Shown here piece after piece: positions 1 to 10,800 of a stretch of DNA of 64,000 nt. Source of the DNA: Strigops habroptila. Lineage: Eukaryota; Chordata; Aves; Psittaciformes; Psittacidae. How positions within the stretch are numbered: the first letter of the stretch is position 1; each line of letters starts with the position of its first letter. The notes under the pieces are model-generated. The model made no database searches. It was not told where the DNA came from and was given only the letters and a program-made list of their open reading frames with translations. The position numbers and the translations under genes are program-made. Location of the stretch: contig NC_044278.2 of assembly GCF_004027225.2 (NCBI RefSeq), positions 64,058,243 through 64,122,242 of the forward strand. The letters run 5' to 3'.

Positions 1-80
1 CAATGGAACAAATGACGTTTTAATTCCATTTTCCATCAGACAGACACCTTCACCGCAATATTAAATAATTCCAATTAGCT

Positions 81-86
81 TTTATT
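81..86 (-). terminator. candidate AATAAA poly(A) signal of the Myb/SANT-like gene
   Basis: Reading the minus strand, AATAAA occurs at 86-81, about 50 nt after the TAG stop. If used, it gives a very short 3' UTR ending near 60-70 and places the end of this gene inside the window. Position is the only evidence; a longer 3' UTR past the left edge is also possible. Confidence 0.4.
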
Positions 87-135
87 TTCAACAGCTACTT
101 ACTACCAGGGCTTTCACACAGAACTTTAAGAAAAC

Positions 136-539
136 CTAGCTTTTATTTATGCCATAGAAGGAAGTACCTATCGGTGGAGAAAGTGCTGCTGTCATAGCAT
201 TATAATTAAAGTTATCCCCATACGAACGATGGTTCGCCCTCTGAGGTGGACTCGCTGGTATAGATTGTGACCTTTGTGATACCGTAGAAGAAATTCCTGC
301 CAACATCTGTCCCAACATCTGTAACATCTGGAGCTCTCGAGCATGCTCAGCTTCCCGACGCTTGTCCTCAATTTTGAGCCTCTGCTCTTCGTATCTGTAA
401 AATTTCTCTTCTGTATCCACGCTCTGCTGAAGGAATTTTTCCATCATTTTATCCAATGTTAAATTTGCATGGCGTTTTTTGGATCTTTTGGGCTGATTGC
501 GAGGTGGGGTAATAGTTGGAGCATTGATTTCTTTAAAGC
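136..539 (-). CDS. Myb/SANT-like domain gene, last coding exon
   Basis: This is the 3' coding exon of the Myb/SANT-like gene, running 539 down to the TAG stop at 138-136. The acceptor (TTTTAG, AG at 541-540) leaves two bases that complete the Gly codon begun by the G at 1781, so both boundaries are phase 1 and the frame continues directly. It supplies about 134 residues. First comes a Pro/Lys/Arg-rich stretch (PKRSKKRH) that could be a nuclear localisation signal. Next is a strongly charged, probably helical segment rich in Glu, Lys and Arg, then a Met/Leu/Gln-rich helix (ELQMLQMLGQMLAGI) that could mediate oligomerisation. The tail is polar and Ser/Pro/Asn-rich. DNA-binding head plus charged coiled tail is an architecture seen in several MSANTD/NAIF1-type proteins; that comparison is general knowledge. 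I do not recognise a named orthologue. Confidence 0.82.
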
Positions 540-1780
540 CTAAAACAAGAAGAGACACAATTATTTTTCTGCAGAAAAATTACTTCCTAGAAGAGGCAAA
601 ACCAGAAATCTCCCTATGAGATGTGCACCTAACGCATAATAACATTGTTATACTTTTTCCATGTGAGTTGTAATTATTTCAGATATTGTCATTCTGGAGT
701 ACCAAAGCAAAACCACAAGCTTTTGCAAAAAGGTAACACGAAAATACAAAGACACATCTTTTAATTGTTGTAGTGCTAAACTTCAACAATAGGAGTCTTT
801 CTGATCTTCTAAAACAGTTTAAGTGAAGGCTATTAAATAGTATAGCCTCATTTGTGTATTGCAGGTAATTACATTAATCTAAATTGAGTTTCAGTCTGTT
901 GGCATTCTGGATTTGCATTTCAAAAGAACATTAGTGTAAACAACTCTTTGATGGGGTTTATGTGTAAAAAGAAGGTTGGTTAAACGTCAACCAATTGGCT
1001 GATTCCTCAGTGATGTCAACTCCTGAAGACAGGTTCATGTTTGTATTAAAACCCCAGCATTAATCTAAATTTAAAATAAACAAGCAACACTGCCTCCCCC
1101 CATCTCCACAACACAAATGCGGAGCTGAGGGTAAAGAACGAGCAAGGGAAGGACAGGCTTCATCAAAGGGCTGTTTCTGTCCGCAAACCCACTGAAATTA
1201 GAAGCAGTGTTTCTGAAACAACTCGAGCAATTAATTACATAAAGGCTCTCCCCTCGCTTTCTAGCCCATCTGCAACAATAAGCAGATTTTTCAGGTATTA
1301 TCGTCATCACCGTTTTAATACCGATTAACAAAACTGCACATAGTCTGCAGGGAATGGGAAAATCTTCCAGCAAGAAAGGATGCCTATTTTCTCACACAGC
1401 GCTACCTGACACTTTGTCTTGATAATCTCTGCGCTAGTTTTCCACTGGTTTCCCATTGATAAACAGCAATAAAAACTCACTACGGTCTCCGTCCCCCGGC
1501 AGTTCCCCCTACCCGGTTCGCAGCACTTTCCGCTCCCCCCCAGCTGCCCGCTCCCCTGGAAAGCAGGGAGGGGGAGCTCTCGGGAACGAACAAGGTGCAA
1601 AGCAAGGGGAGCACAGGCGGATTTCGGAGGACGGGGCGAGAGGGAGGAGAGCAAGGCAGAAGCCACGAGAAGCACGCTAGCTGGCGTGAGGCGCCGACAG
1701 TTGGGCTACGAGAGCCCAGGGAGGGGGGGCCGCGGTGCCCGCGGGGTGAGAACACCCGGCAGCGGGAGCTGGCTACTCAC
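540..1780 (-). other. intron of the Myb/SANT-like gene
   Basis: This 1,241-bp intron has a consensus GTGAGT donor (1780-1775) and a TTTTAG acceptor (541-540), both phase 1. It is AT-rich on the exon-2 side and becomes CpG-rich beyond about 1,480, where the promoter island begins. Short open frames inside lack coding character and I treat them as shadows. A further small exon cannot be excluded, but direct splicing already keeps the frame. Confidence 0.7.
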
Positions 1781-2339
1781 CGTCGCCCGGCGGCACGGGG
1801 ATGGCGAAGGGGGGACACTCCACCTTGATGGGGTGGTCGGCGTAGGAAGAGCACTCCCCGGAGTCCTCGGTGAAGTTGTCGCGGGGGGACTCCAGCTCGC
1901 CGTCCTCGTCCAGCTCGGCGTCCACCTCGCGGCTGTTGTGCGGCGTGCCCGGGGTGGGCGGCCCGGCGAGTGGCCCCGCCGGCTGCGCGCTGTCGGGCGG
2001 CGGGGCCAGCGGCTCGGGGGCGCCGTCGGGCCCCCCCCGGCAGCTAAGGATCCGGTCCATCTCGTCGTAGTACTTGCATATCTTGCGGGCGTGCCCGTTC
2101 TTCTTCAGCCCGTCCCGGGCCTGGTAGTACTGGCGCTTAAGGCCCTTGATGCGGATGCGGCACTGCTCGGGGGTGCGCTCGAAGCCCAGCTCGGCCAGGC
2201 GGCAGGCCACGTCCCGGTACACATGGCTATTCCGAAAGTTGCCGTCCAGCGCCGACTGCACGTCCGCCTCACCCCAGATCTCTAGCAGCGCCCGCGTCTC
2301 CAGGTCCGACCACAGGAAGCCCCGCGTGTTCGTAATCAT
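1781..2339 (-). CDS. Myb/SANT-like DNA-binding protein, first coding exon
   Basis: The ATG at 2339-2337 has A at -3 (good Kozak context). The frame stays open further upstream, but only a GTG is available at 2375, so 2339 is the likely start. The exon gives 186 residues plus the first base of a Gly codon before the GTGAGT donor at 1780. Residues about 6-96 match the Myb/SANT-like (trihelix-type) fold: Trp at 10 and 22, a central ERTPEQCRIRIKGLKRQY helix, and a closing KYYDEMDRIL helix. The rest is acidic and Pro-rich (PLAPPPDSAQP, AELDEDGELE) and ends with IKVECPPF, which resembles a SUMO-type psi-KxE site. Spliced to the 136-539 exon it gives 320 residues. The likely role is nuclear sequence-specific DNA binding; the target is unknown. 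Domains of this type in NAIF1 and MSANTD proteins are linked to Harbinger transposons. The family call is firm and the gene name open. Confidence 0.85.
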
Positions 2340-2376
2340 CCTTGGCCGGCCGGGGTCACTGCAATGGCCGCGCACC

Positions 2377-2474
2377 GGGGAGAGGGAAGGAGGGAGGGAG
2401 CGAGGGAGGGAGGGGGAGAGCGAGGGAGGGACGGAGGGGGGCGGAGGAGGGCAGCGGGGAGGAGGGAGCGGGGT
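2377..2474 (+). repeat. GGGA-rich polypurine tract, G-quadruplex-prone
   Basis: Almost uninterrupted G/A sequence contains many GGG runs separated by one to three bases (GGGAGGGAGCGAGGGAGGG type). It begins 38 bp upstream of the Myb/SANT ATG, so in that gene's transcript it would be a C-rich 5' UTR segment if transcription starts upstream of it. Such tracts can form G4 or triplex DNA and are common slippage sites. No regulatory role is shown by sequence alone. Confidence 0.7.
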
Positions 2475-3784
2475 TTAATGCCCGCACTCGGTGGTCCCAG
2501 GAGGCGCCTACGCCAGCCCCGGCAGCCGCGGTGCGGCGGGAGGCGGCGCGCAGCCGGGCCCCGGGCCCCGCATCCCGGGCCGCCGCTTGCAGCCCGCACG
2601 CACGGAAACAAAAACTTTCCAGGCGCCGCTTTGCGCTGCGGGCACCTGCAAAAAAAGGGGGGGCGGTGTTTTAAGATAAAACCCAACCGAACAAAAAGCC
2701 CACAACCAACCACCTTTCCCCGCCTCGGCTCGCCCTGCTCCGAAAACAATGATGGTAAATAAAAAATGAACAACCGGGCTGCCGGCGCAGCGCCGCGGCC
2801 CGCTCCCCCGGGGCAGGACGCGCCGCCACCCCGCTCACGCAGTCATCTGTGCGCGGCCGCTCCCCCGCCCCGGGCTCCTCCGGTAGCAGCAGGACGACGG
2901 CGCTGGCTGGACTTGGAGGCCTGCTCATCACAGTGCGCCTCCCTCTCCCTCTCCCTTCCTACTCCCTCCCACCTCCCCGCCGCAGTGGAGCGCGATCCCT
3001 GCACACACACACGCACACAGGACGCTGCACCTCGGCGGCCTGCCTCGCCCAGCACACTGCCGTGCCGCGCCGCCCCAGCACCGGGTACCCTTACCCTCTC
3101 CCCAGGGCTGCCGTGTCACTCAGCCCCGGGGCAGACGGGCTCCCGCCCGTCCGCACCGGCGCGCACACGGCTCGGCTCGGCTCGCCCCTGGGGCCGCCAC
3201 AAAAGCCCACGCTGCGGCTAGGGAGACACCGCCTCCCGGAGGCCCCCGCCGGATTAGGCAACCGCTGCCCTCGGCAGATCCCTGCGAAGGTGCTGGCGGT
3301 CAGGTCGGGTCTGTGTGCGCTTCCCACTGCGCCCCCGGCCACCCCTTCGCCAGGCAGGTGAGCGGCCCGGCCGGCCCGTCACTGCAGCCCGGGGTGGGCT
3401 TCATTGTGGCGGGCAACCCCCAGGCCCCACTGCCGCCCTCACTCCGCTGCGACCTCTGCCCTTTCCCTTCGGTTTTGCTCCGAAAACCGCTCCTCGGCGG
3501 GAGCTGCGACGCCAAGCCCACCTCCCCGTCACAGACGGCCGCCTCCCTCACACCCGGCCCATCCCCCGAGCGGGGCAGCCCGGCCGGGCCCCCCCCCCGG
3601 CAGCCTTTCCTTCTGTGGGGTACGCCCGCCTGTCTGCTTCCGCACCCTCCTCGGAGGGCAGCCCTCGCACAGGGCTGGCCTGCCTCCGCCCGGCGCCCAC
3701 CCGCCTAGCCCGGCCCGCCCCCTTCTCCCCTCAGGGGCAAGCCCCACCCCCTCCACCAGAGCCCCGGTGCAGGGATGTTTATAC

Positions 3785-3872
3785 CTTCGTCACTCCGCAG
3801 CCAGAGCGCCGCGGCGGAGGCCAAAGCCAGCGTAGCCAGCGCGCCGGCGGTGACAGCGGCCCGTCCCCACAT
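3785..3872 (-). CDS. NAXD: alternative first exon 1b, hydrophobic signal-type N terminus (putative NAXD)
   Basis: An ATG at 3872-3870 opens 29 codons and then a GTATAA donor (GT at 3784-3783), leaving one base over (phase 1). The peptide has a short start with one Arg, a long Ala/Leu-rich hydrophobic core (AGALATLALASAAALWL), then a polar RSDE end: the layout of a signal peptide or signal anchor. Mammalian NAXD (CARKD), which repairs hydrated NAD(P)H, is known to produce mitochondrial, ER-signal and cytosolic forms through alternative N termini. NAXD lies head to head with RAB20 in mammals, matching the orientation here. The catalytic exons are outside the window, so the name rests on synteny and this paired-exon logic. 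The alternative is an extra 5' exon of the Myb/SANT gene, whose acceptor is also phase 1. Confidence 0.55.
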
Positions 3873-3940
3873 CCTCCCGGGGGAGCAGGCAGGGGCTGCA
3901 CCCGGGCCGGGCCCCGCGCCACTCCGCGCTCTCCTCTTAC

Positions 3941-4007
3941 CTAGCCACAGCGCAGGGCTCCCGGCACCCCCCGCCAAGCGCGCAGGCAAGCGGCGCACAC
4001 AACTCAT
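3941..4007 (-). CDS. NAXD: alternative first exon 1a, Arg-rich mitochondrial-type N terminus (putative NAXD)
   Basis: An ATG at 4007-4005 opens 22 codons ending at a strong GTAAGA donor (GT at 3940-3939), phase 1 like exon 1b. The peptide MSCVRRLPARLAGGAGSPAL has three Arg, no acidic residues and regularly placed Leu/Ala, as in a mitochondrial targeting presequence. The exon lies 68 bp upstream of exon 1b on the same strand and in the same frame. The two can therefore act as alternatives for one downstream exon, or retention of the short spacer would join them into one longer N terminus. The shared phase is what alternative targeting exons require. Assignment to NAXD is by inference from gene order; the body of the gene is not present. 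Confidence 0.55.
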
Positions 4008-4029
4008 CGGCGCGGCTTCCGGCTCCGCG

Positions 4030-4073
4030 CCGGGCCGGCCCGGGCAGGGCAAGGCAGGGCAGGGCAGGGCAAG
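4030..4073 (+). repeat. GGGCA-type short tandem repeat
   Basis: A run of GGGCA units (GGGCAGGGCAAGGCAGGGCA and continuing) lies 20-70 bp upstream of the exon 1a start codon, most likely in its 5' UTR or core promoter. Its GGG runs could form a G-quadruplex on the plus strand. It is short and slightly imperfect. Confidence 0.7.
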
Positions 4074-4429
4074 CCTCCCCGGGCGCGCCCGCCCGGCACC
4101 GCTCCGCGCCTCCCCGCGGCGCGGCCTACCCCCACCCCCTGCGGCAGCCAATGGCGGCGCGGGGCCTGCGCGGGCGGGCCGCGCTGAGGTAGCGGTCGCG
4201 GATGCCGGCCGCCCGCGGAGCCGGGCAGGGCCGCTGCGGCCTCCTCCGGCGGTGCTGGGCTCCGCGCCCTGGGGCCGCCCCCCCGCCTGTCGCTGGGCCT
4301 CCAGGCAGCGCGGGCCGGCGGCGGTGTGGCAGGGCCCGGCCGTCCCGGCGCTTTGGGGCTGCTTTCCCAGCCCTTTTAACGGGCAGCAAATAAAACCTCA
4401 TAGGAATTACCATTTATTGCTCCCTGCGT

Positions 4430-7400
4430 TTGAACACCCTTCGCATCCCTCACCGTGCCGGATGTTTCTGAGAAATCCGGGAGTGTGATTCATTTTTAAG
4501 CTGCTATTTCTAGCTCAGATACATCATCTTAAAGCAGTATCCTTGGAATATTATCTTTAAAACACAACAAAGCCGATGGAAATACCAGCTGATGTGCACC
4601 TCTGGTCCTGCAGCACCTACTTAATCTGCACAATAAATCAAATTACAGCATCACCCAGGAAAAACTATCTTGATCATGTGTATGAGAAATCGGAAACATT
4701 AAAGCTTGAAACAGCTGTTATTTTTGATCTAGATTCCTGAGTATTTCAAGCAGGAGTGTTAGTAACTCATAAAAGCTTCCAGCAGTAAAATGTCATTGCT
4801 TCAATCAATTTGTATTTTGAAAGGGTGAATACAGACAACATCTTCCTTTACTGTTGTGTGTTACATATAAGCTGTGGTCAAACAGCCCTGCTGGTTTTAC
4901 TTGGACCAAACCCAAGCAGGAGAGATTTGTGCCCTTGAGCTTCGGAAGCACCACTTAAAACAGCTGTGCTGTCTGCAAACTGCAAGCCACACAGACAACC
5001 TGAGCTTTTTAGCCCGGATTGATCAGTAACCCAGGTACTGGAGTGGGAACTTGGGTGCCTGACAAGTTCACTATCAGGTATTAACTTGTTTATTGAAAAG
5101 TTACTTTTCCATAGGTCCTGGTATCTGGTACGATTTTATAAGCAATACTGCAACAGTAAAATTCGCCCTATGTTCAGCCAGCACAAGTAATGCTTTTTAA
5201 CCTTTGATTATCTGACTGTGTGGCAACCCAAAAGATAGATTCAGTGGCTAAATATATTTAGTTTTTACATGAGTTTTAACCCAGGGGGTAAAAAAGAAAG
5301 ATTATTGGGTTTTTGAACACCACATTTCTTATACAGGTGTTTTGATTCCAACTGGAAGGATAAAGAGCATGTAGGTTTCCTGTAACTCCAGCACTGATTT
5401 AATGTCTGGAAGATAGGGAGGAAAGAACAATGTGAATGGGGTTTTTTACCCTATCGAGTATCTCTGACTCTGCCAAAAACACATCTTGTGCCCAGCAGAT
5501 CAGAGAGGAAGAAAGGCATCATTGTAGTGTTTTTCACTGGGTTCTCTGGTTTCCCTTGTAGAAGAGATGGAAGTAAATTCTGATGATGCAAAACCCTCAC
5601 GAGTTGTTTGTGGAATCAGCAAAGTTTCTCAATCTATAGAAGAAATCCTAAGGATGTCTATGGTCTTCCTCTATGCCCAAGTTGTTTAGGTTGTTATGCG
5701 CAACCTTGGCACCAACTAAACCTGTCTTGCTACTATTGTTAGCCAACATGAGTGTAAAAACTTTGAGCAAGACACACTGCTGCTCCTCAGACATTCTACT
5801 GTTCTTGCATCTAACTCAAGGTACCTTCTTCTGGTATAGTACTGGCTGCCATCTCTGTACTGCATACAGTATAAACCCATAGCTACTAGTGCTATCTCTG
5901 AGCCCAGCATCAGTGATGATACTTAACCAGGGCATGAGGCAGGAAAAAAGAGCTTTTTACAGAAACACAGAAGGTGTATGAAGCAGAAGTTCACATGCCC
6001 ATCACCCAGTTAAGAGAAGAAGCAACTGCAAGAGGCACTTAGTTCTTTAGGTATATTCTCTGCTGTGCCATTTTTGTTGAGCTTCCTGTTCTGACAGTCC
6101 TGTCACTTTGTCTGCTTGTCTGCAAGCTTGTCCCTCTCTTACATGGAGGGAGGAATGACTCTGAGAGTTCCCTTTCACGCTTTGGGCAAAATCCTTCTGG
6201 CTTATTTGCTTGCTGGCCCCTATCTCTTTCTCAGAGTCTCACCTCTCCTTCTCTAGCTCTTGATCTCAGCCTTCAGTTCCAGCATTTTAACCCTTTCCTA
6301 GCTGCGCTTATCACCACAGCATATCCTCCTCAGTAGTGGAATAATTGCTGCAACCTTTGCCTCTCCTGCTACACAAAGAAAGGCTAGCCATCAATGGCTG
6401 ATGTGAGAATGTCCTACTACTATCCAGGTAGTCAAGAGCTTGGAGGCTTGACTTGGTAGTAGATGGCAGCAGTCACTGACAGCTGATGCTTGCTGGGAAC
6501 AGAATGTGTGTACATAGATAGGGAGATATATGGACTGTAAGCTAGATGTCCCCAGGTAGAGACCCCCAGACAGTGACCACTCTGGACCATTTTGTGGTTT
6601 CTTCTGCAGGTTCCTGCTGAATCCTTGTTCACAATGTTTTATGCTCTTTGCTTCTGATTGCTTTGCACCCACGCAGTACTGACGGTTGAGTCCTTGCCAT
6701 CCATTTGGTAGCTGTTGTGCAACCCTGCCTACCCAAGCCATTCCGAGGTGAACCTGGACAGCAGGTGGCAATAGCAGAGCTTGCAACATCCTTTGATTAC
6801 ATTCTCTCAGCTCAAATAATTGCCAGCCTTTACTGGAATCACCATTTAATATCATAAATGTTATAAACACATCCATGTTAACATATCCATATTAACAACT
6901 GCAACAGGAGGTTTAAGCATTAATGTGGAGTGAGGGAATGGAACAAGTCAGAAATAATAAGTAGCTTTAATTGAAACTGCCTATAAATTAAGACCAAAGA
7001 TTTCTTTGTTGCTGAAATAGGAATCTGGAAGCACTTTACATCGTGAAAAAGAAGAAAAAGTGAAAAGCCTCAATTTCATTTGAATCTTTACCTAGCTAAA
7101 TTGTAGGAGTTAGAATTGATAGTAATAGAGAAGGCAGTAATGTGTTAAGATAAAAAGGAGGGCAGTCCTGCAGATGTTATTAGCAGTACTATTTACTGCC
7201 ATTAAAGTGAGTTGAATGAGCATGTTTTACACCAAATATTGTTTCTCCTAGTACACGACTATATGTGTTTTTATATAAGTGTTTTATATAAAATGTTATA
7301 TATAATTAGGATATATACGTATTTAAATGTTTTATATAAAAATATAGGTTTATATGGTACAAATTTTAGTTAGTTTTGATGTCTCCCTGGGCTGCAGAGA

Positions 7401-7600
7401 AATTAAAAACAGAATAAGAAGACCTGAAGCTATAATAATTATTCCTATCACTACACTTCTGTGCATTTTTATATTCAAGCGAAAGGGTAGCAGCAAGCAA
7501 TTAAGCTGTTACAAAAATGCATCAAAATGCTTTGGTTTTCATATCAAGTTTACTAAACAGGAATGTCACATGGGTTGAAGAAGGGAAAGGAAACTGTAAA
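4430..7600. other. intergenic, no gene seen
   Basis: AT-rich sequence without a convincing coding region. An ATG-started open frame of 161 codons on the minus strand (6876-6391) has no recognisable domain and ordinary composition. A strongly AT-rich patch with repeated TTTTATATAA-like motifs lies at about 7,258-7,350. No transposon is recognised. Confidence 0.6.
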
Positions 7601-7855
7601 TCATAGAATCATAGAATGGTTTAGGTTGGAAGGAACCTTAAAGTTCATCTAGTTCCAACCCTCTTGCCATGGGCAGGCACATCTTCCGCTAGACCAGGTT
7701 GCTCCAAGCCCTGTCCAACCTGGCCTTGAACACTGCCAGGGATGGGGCAGCCACAGCTTCTCTGGGCAACCTGTGCCAGTGTCTCACCACCCTCACAGTG
7801 AAGAACTTCTTCCTTATATCTAACCTAAATCTACCCTCTTTGAGCTTAAAGCTGA
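7601..7855 (-). mobile_element. CR1 LINE, 3' fragment
   Basis: The left edge is the repeated ATCATAGAATCATAGAATGG motif, the complement of the CR1 3' tail. It is followed by GGTTGGAAGGAACC and the conserved CR1 3' region read in reverse (loss-of-coding C-terminal reverse transcriptase and 3' UTR). The element is 5'-truncated, about 255 bp, with only a degenerate coding remnant. CR1 is the dominant LINE of birds, so this is also a lineage marker. Confidence 0.93.
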
Positions 7856-7859
7856 AATG

Positions 7860-10800
7860 AGAAGAAATACACCCACACCTGTGTAATTCTGTGTAATAAG
7901 TTAGTCCCTACAGCTTCCGTAAATCTTCGTATTTTTACCAGGGTAGTACAGATACTATCACTTCTAGACATAGTGTAATAATAGTTGTCAAGCCCCATGC
8001 TTCACTAGATAATTTTTATTTTATCCAAAGTGAACAGTAAGATGTTTTTCTTTTTGCTGAGTGTTAATGCTGAAAAAAATGGATATCAAGGAAACAATAA
8101 AGAGAACGTTTCTGTTTTGTCATCCTCTTAGAGCAGGAGATAAGAATGATCTATGTGCTGCAATAGAAGTGAAGAGGGGGATTTTTTGGGTTCACCCAAC
8201 TTCTTCAAACAAGTTCCTAATATCTAGTGCAAGCAAAGATACATAAACTTGCACACCCATTAAGCAACATCCAAAAAGTTAAACTGTCTCTTTTCCAACA
8301 GGGAATAATGAGACTTTAAGAGTGTAAATACTGTGGAGTTATACAGTTTTCCGTAAAATAGCTTTTGCTCTGTTCCTTGGTGGCGGAAGGTAACATTTGC
8401 CGAATCTATTAACTTACACAATGTAGAACACTGTTGTTAGTATGAAATACACTGCTCATATCACTTTTTTACTGTTCAATAGCTATGTGGTATTTCATTT
8501 TAGTTGTGTTTTAGCTGAGCCTGGAGGCTTTGCCTGGGTATTGTCGTATTCACTGTAGATACACAAAAGTCAACCCCCTTGCTCAAAACTCAGCTTTATG
8601 TGCATGTAAGAGAGATGCGGATACTCAGAATGATGGACAGATTTGTAAAGGATACCTTAAGTGCCACAGTTCAGTCTTGGAACACGTAGTATATATTGAA
8701 CATAACTGCTGGAAGACTACATGCTATATCCACAGAGGGATTTGGCTGCTGAAAGATTCCTTTTTCAGGTACTTTGCTTCCTTTTTTTTTTTCCTGTAAA
8801 ATGTTCCTAGCCATCTCACCGATCCAGCATACCGGCTTTAGCAGTTGTGTCCCCAGGTTTTCCTGGAGACTTTGTAGTTGCTTCAAAGTAGTCGCCACAA
8901 CCCCCTAAGCCTTGCATTTGTAGTCAGGCTCAGATTGCTGTAATGCCATGGGTGATGTCGTTGCCTCCAGTTGCTTATGGAGTTGTGCATAATGTTGTTG
9001 CCCAAAGGAAAAAGCTGTAGTTCTTTCCTCCCTGTGAGAGCTGCTTATGTTACATATTCCTGAGATCTCATATATGGAAAATGTACTCTAGTCCTTACTA
9101 TGCCTGCTCTTCAATATATTGGTGTTAAAATTGAACACACATACCTGAGTTTGATTACAACGTCCTCTACTTGAAAGTCAGCATATATGCATGTGTATTA
9201 TTTCTTTCTGTTGTTGCCACAGCTGTGTAGGTGCATGGGCAGCAACAATTCATTTTCTTCATGCCAAGACCAGCTCTGCAAGTTTTGCTGATATAATTAA
9301 TCCATTGGGGCAGGAGAAGGTCATTAAAATAAAAAAAGCCAAAATAGGGTAAAAGAGTGGATATAACTTTGTCATTATAAAGATGACACATCAGAATGAT
9401 GATTTTCCTTGCTGATTGGGAAGATCTGTCTCAGTATAAAGCACCTTTATACAAATATAACTAACAACACGTTAAGAAGTTGAGATATCAGGGAAATTGT
9501 ATTGCTTTAGTTCTATCATGATAATTAAAATCGTATCTGTTTTTGACAGACAAGCCCCAAATAACCTATGGGCATTTTAAATTACTTTATTTGGCCAATG
9601 GTTTTCCACAAAGAAGCTTGTCCTTTAAGGTGAAGTAAAATGAACTGTTCAAACTCCTATTTCCATTTTCTATTCTTCATTATGGTTAACACCTTTCCCA
9701 GAAAGGCATGTCACATCAAAGCATCCTCTTATCCTAATAGCACATTTCACAAAGAGTAAGTAAGGAAAGAGCAGCAAAGATCACAAAGGTGGGAATTTTG
9801 TGTGGGATGTAGGAAGGAAAGCCTTGACAGATGATTCCCCAGAACTGGAGCTGCCAAATGTCACATGCCAAGAAAGAGGACGAGTGGCCGGGGAGGAACG
9901 GAGGCAGGAGCCCTTCTGCCCCTGAGCTGCTGCTGTCACCTCCAGGTTCACATTAAAAAAGTTCAGGCAGCCCATGCCAGGGTCACCAATCTGTACAAAT
10001 CTATCCTTCCTACACTCTGCTCTCCCACTGTCTTCCACCAAAACTGAGTCTCATCCACGGATTAAAATAAGATTAAACCTCAGTGAGTGAAGGGAAGAGG
10101 TCTCTGCGTGCCAGTGCAATTAGGGGAACGTGTTGCTGCCCTGAGGCCATCCCCCTGCTACTCCCCAGCTCCAGAGCCTTTCCCCTCCCTCCGCGCCTGC
10201 CCACTCTTGGCTCCCTCCCTTGCAGGCCACACTTTGTCCCAGCACCCAGAGCCAGCTGGCTCCAGCCTCCCCCTGCCATGTACTGAGGCTGTCCACAGTG
10301 GCTTTCTGCTCCCGCTCTCCCTGCACAAGAAGTGGCCCGTGCTGCTGGCAGTAGGGCAGACACAGCCTGCCTTCACCAAAATCCACCCGGACAGGACCCC
10401 GATGGAGGTAAAAGAGGAGGTGTGTGCAGCAAAACTCAGGCACCTTAGGACTAACCATGCCAACCCTGGTCGTCTGGTAGGGGGGACGGGTGGCAAAGTG
10501 CTAATGAGCTGGAGCGTCTTGAGCTGCTAAGGCCAAACCTCAGCAAATCCTCTCAGGGATGCAGAGCTGAAGTGAGAGTGCAATACAATGGTGTATCATC
10601 TCCAGCCTTGGCTGATCTCCTGTCATGCTAACCCACCTCTTCAACACCCTGCAGGGAGAGGAGGGCTAAAAGCTCCCTTCTGGCACACCCATTGTGCAAA
10701 TAAGGGCTCCAGGCCGTTCCTCTTACCTTCCCATTCTTTAATTATACACCCTGCTCCATCGGGCTAGCACCCCTAACCTTTGCATTCCCACTCTCCTTTT

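Larger units (their letters stand above)
1480..4400. promoter_or_regulatory. CpG island covering the Myb/SANT exon and the putative NAXD first exons
   Basis: Base composition changes abruptly from AT-rich DNA (below about 1,450 and above about 4,430) to very GC- and CpG-dense DNA. The block contains the Myb/SANT first coding exon, the two alternative first exons and the DNA between them. A CCAAT element abuts an ATGGCGGC (YY1-like) motif at 4148-4158, 5' of the upstream first exon in transcription order, a usual promoter-proximal arrangement for housekeeping genes. I see no TATA box. The stretch 2475-3784 has no supported exon and probably contains the 5' UTR and promoter of the Myb/SANT gene. 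Confidence 0.75.

Noticed and set aside
541..1780. Possible NAXD body exons between the two Myb/SANT exons
   Set aside because: No translation in any frame shows the carbohydrate-kinase-like NAXD domain; the body must lie outside the window if the assignment is right.
2340..2375. Longer N terminus for the Myb/SANT protein starting at 2375
   Set aside because: The upstream codon is GTG; the ATG at 2339 has a good Kozak context and directly precedes the domain.
6391..6876. 161-codon ATG-started minus-strand frame
   Set aside because: No recognised domain, no flanking promoter island or poly(A) logic; within the length expected by chance in a window this size, so not called as a gene.
10083..10530. 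Overlapping open frames on both strands in a GC-richer patch
   Set aside because: Both strands are open because of composition; no CpG island, domain or consistent splice sites.
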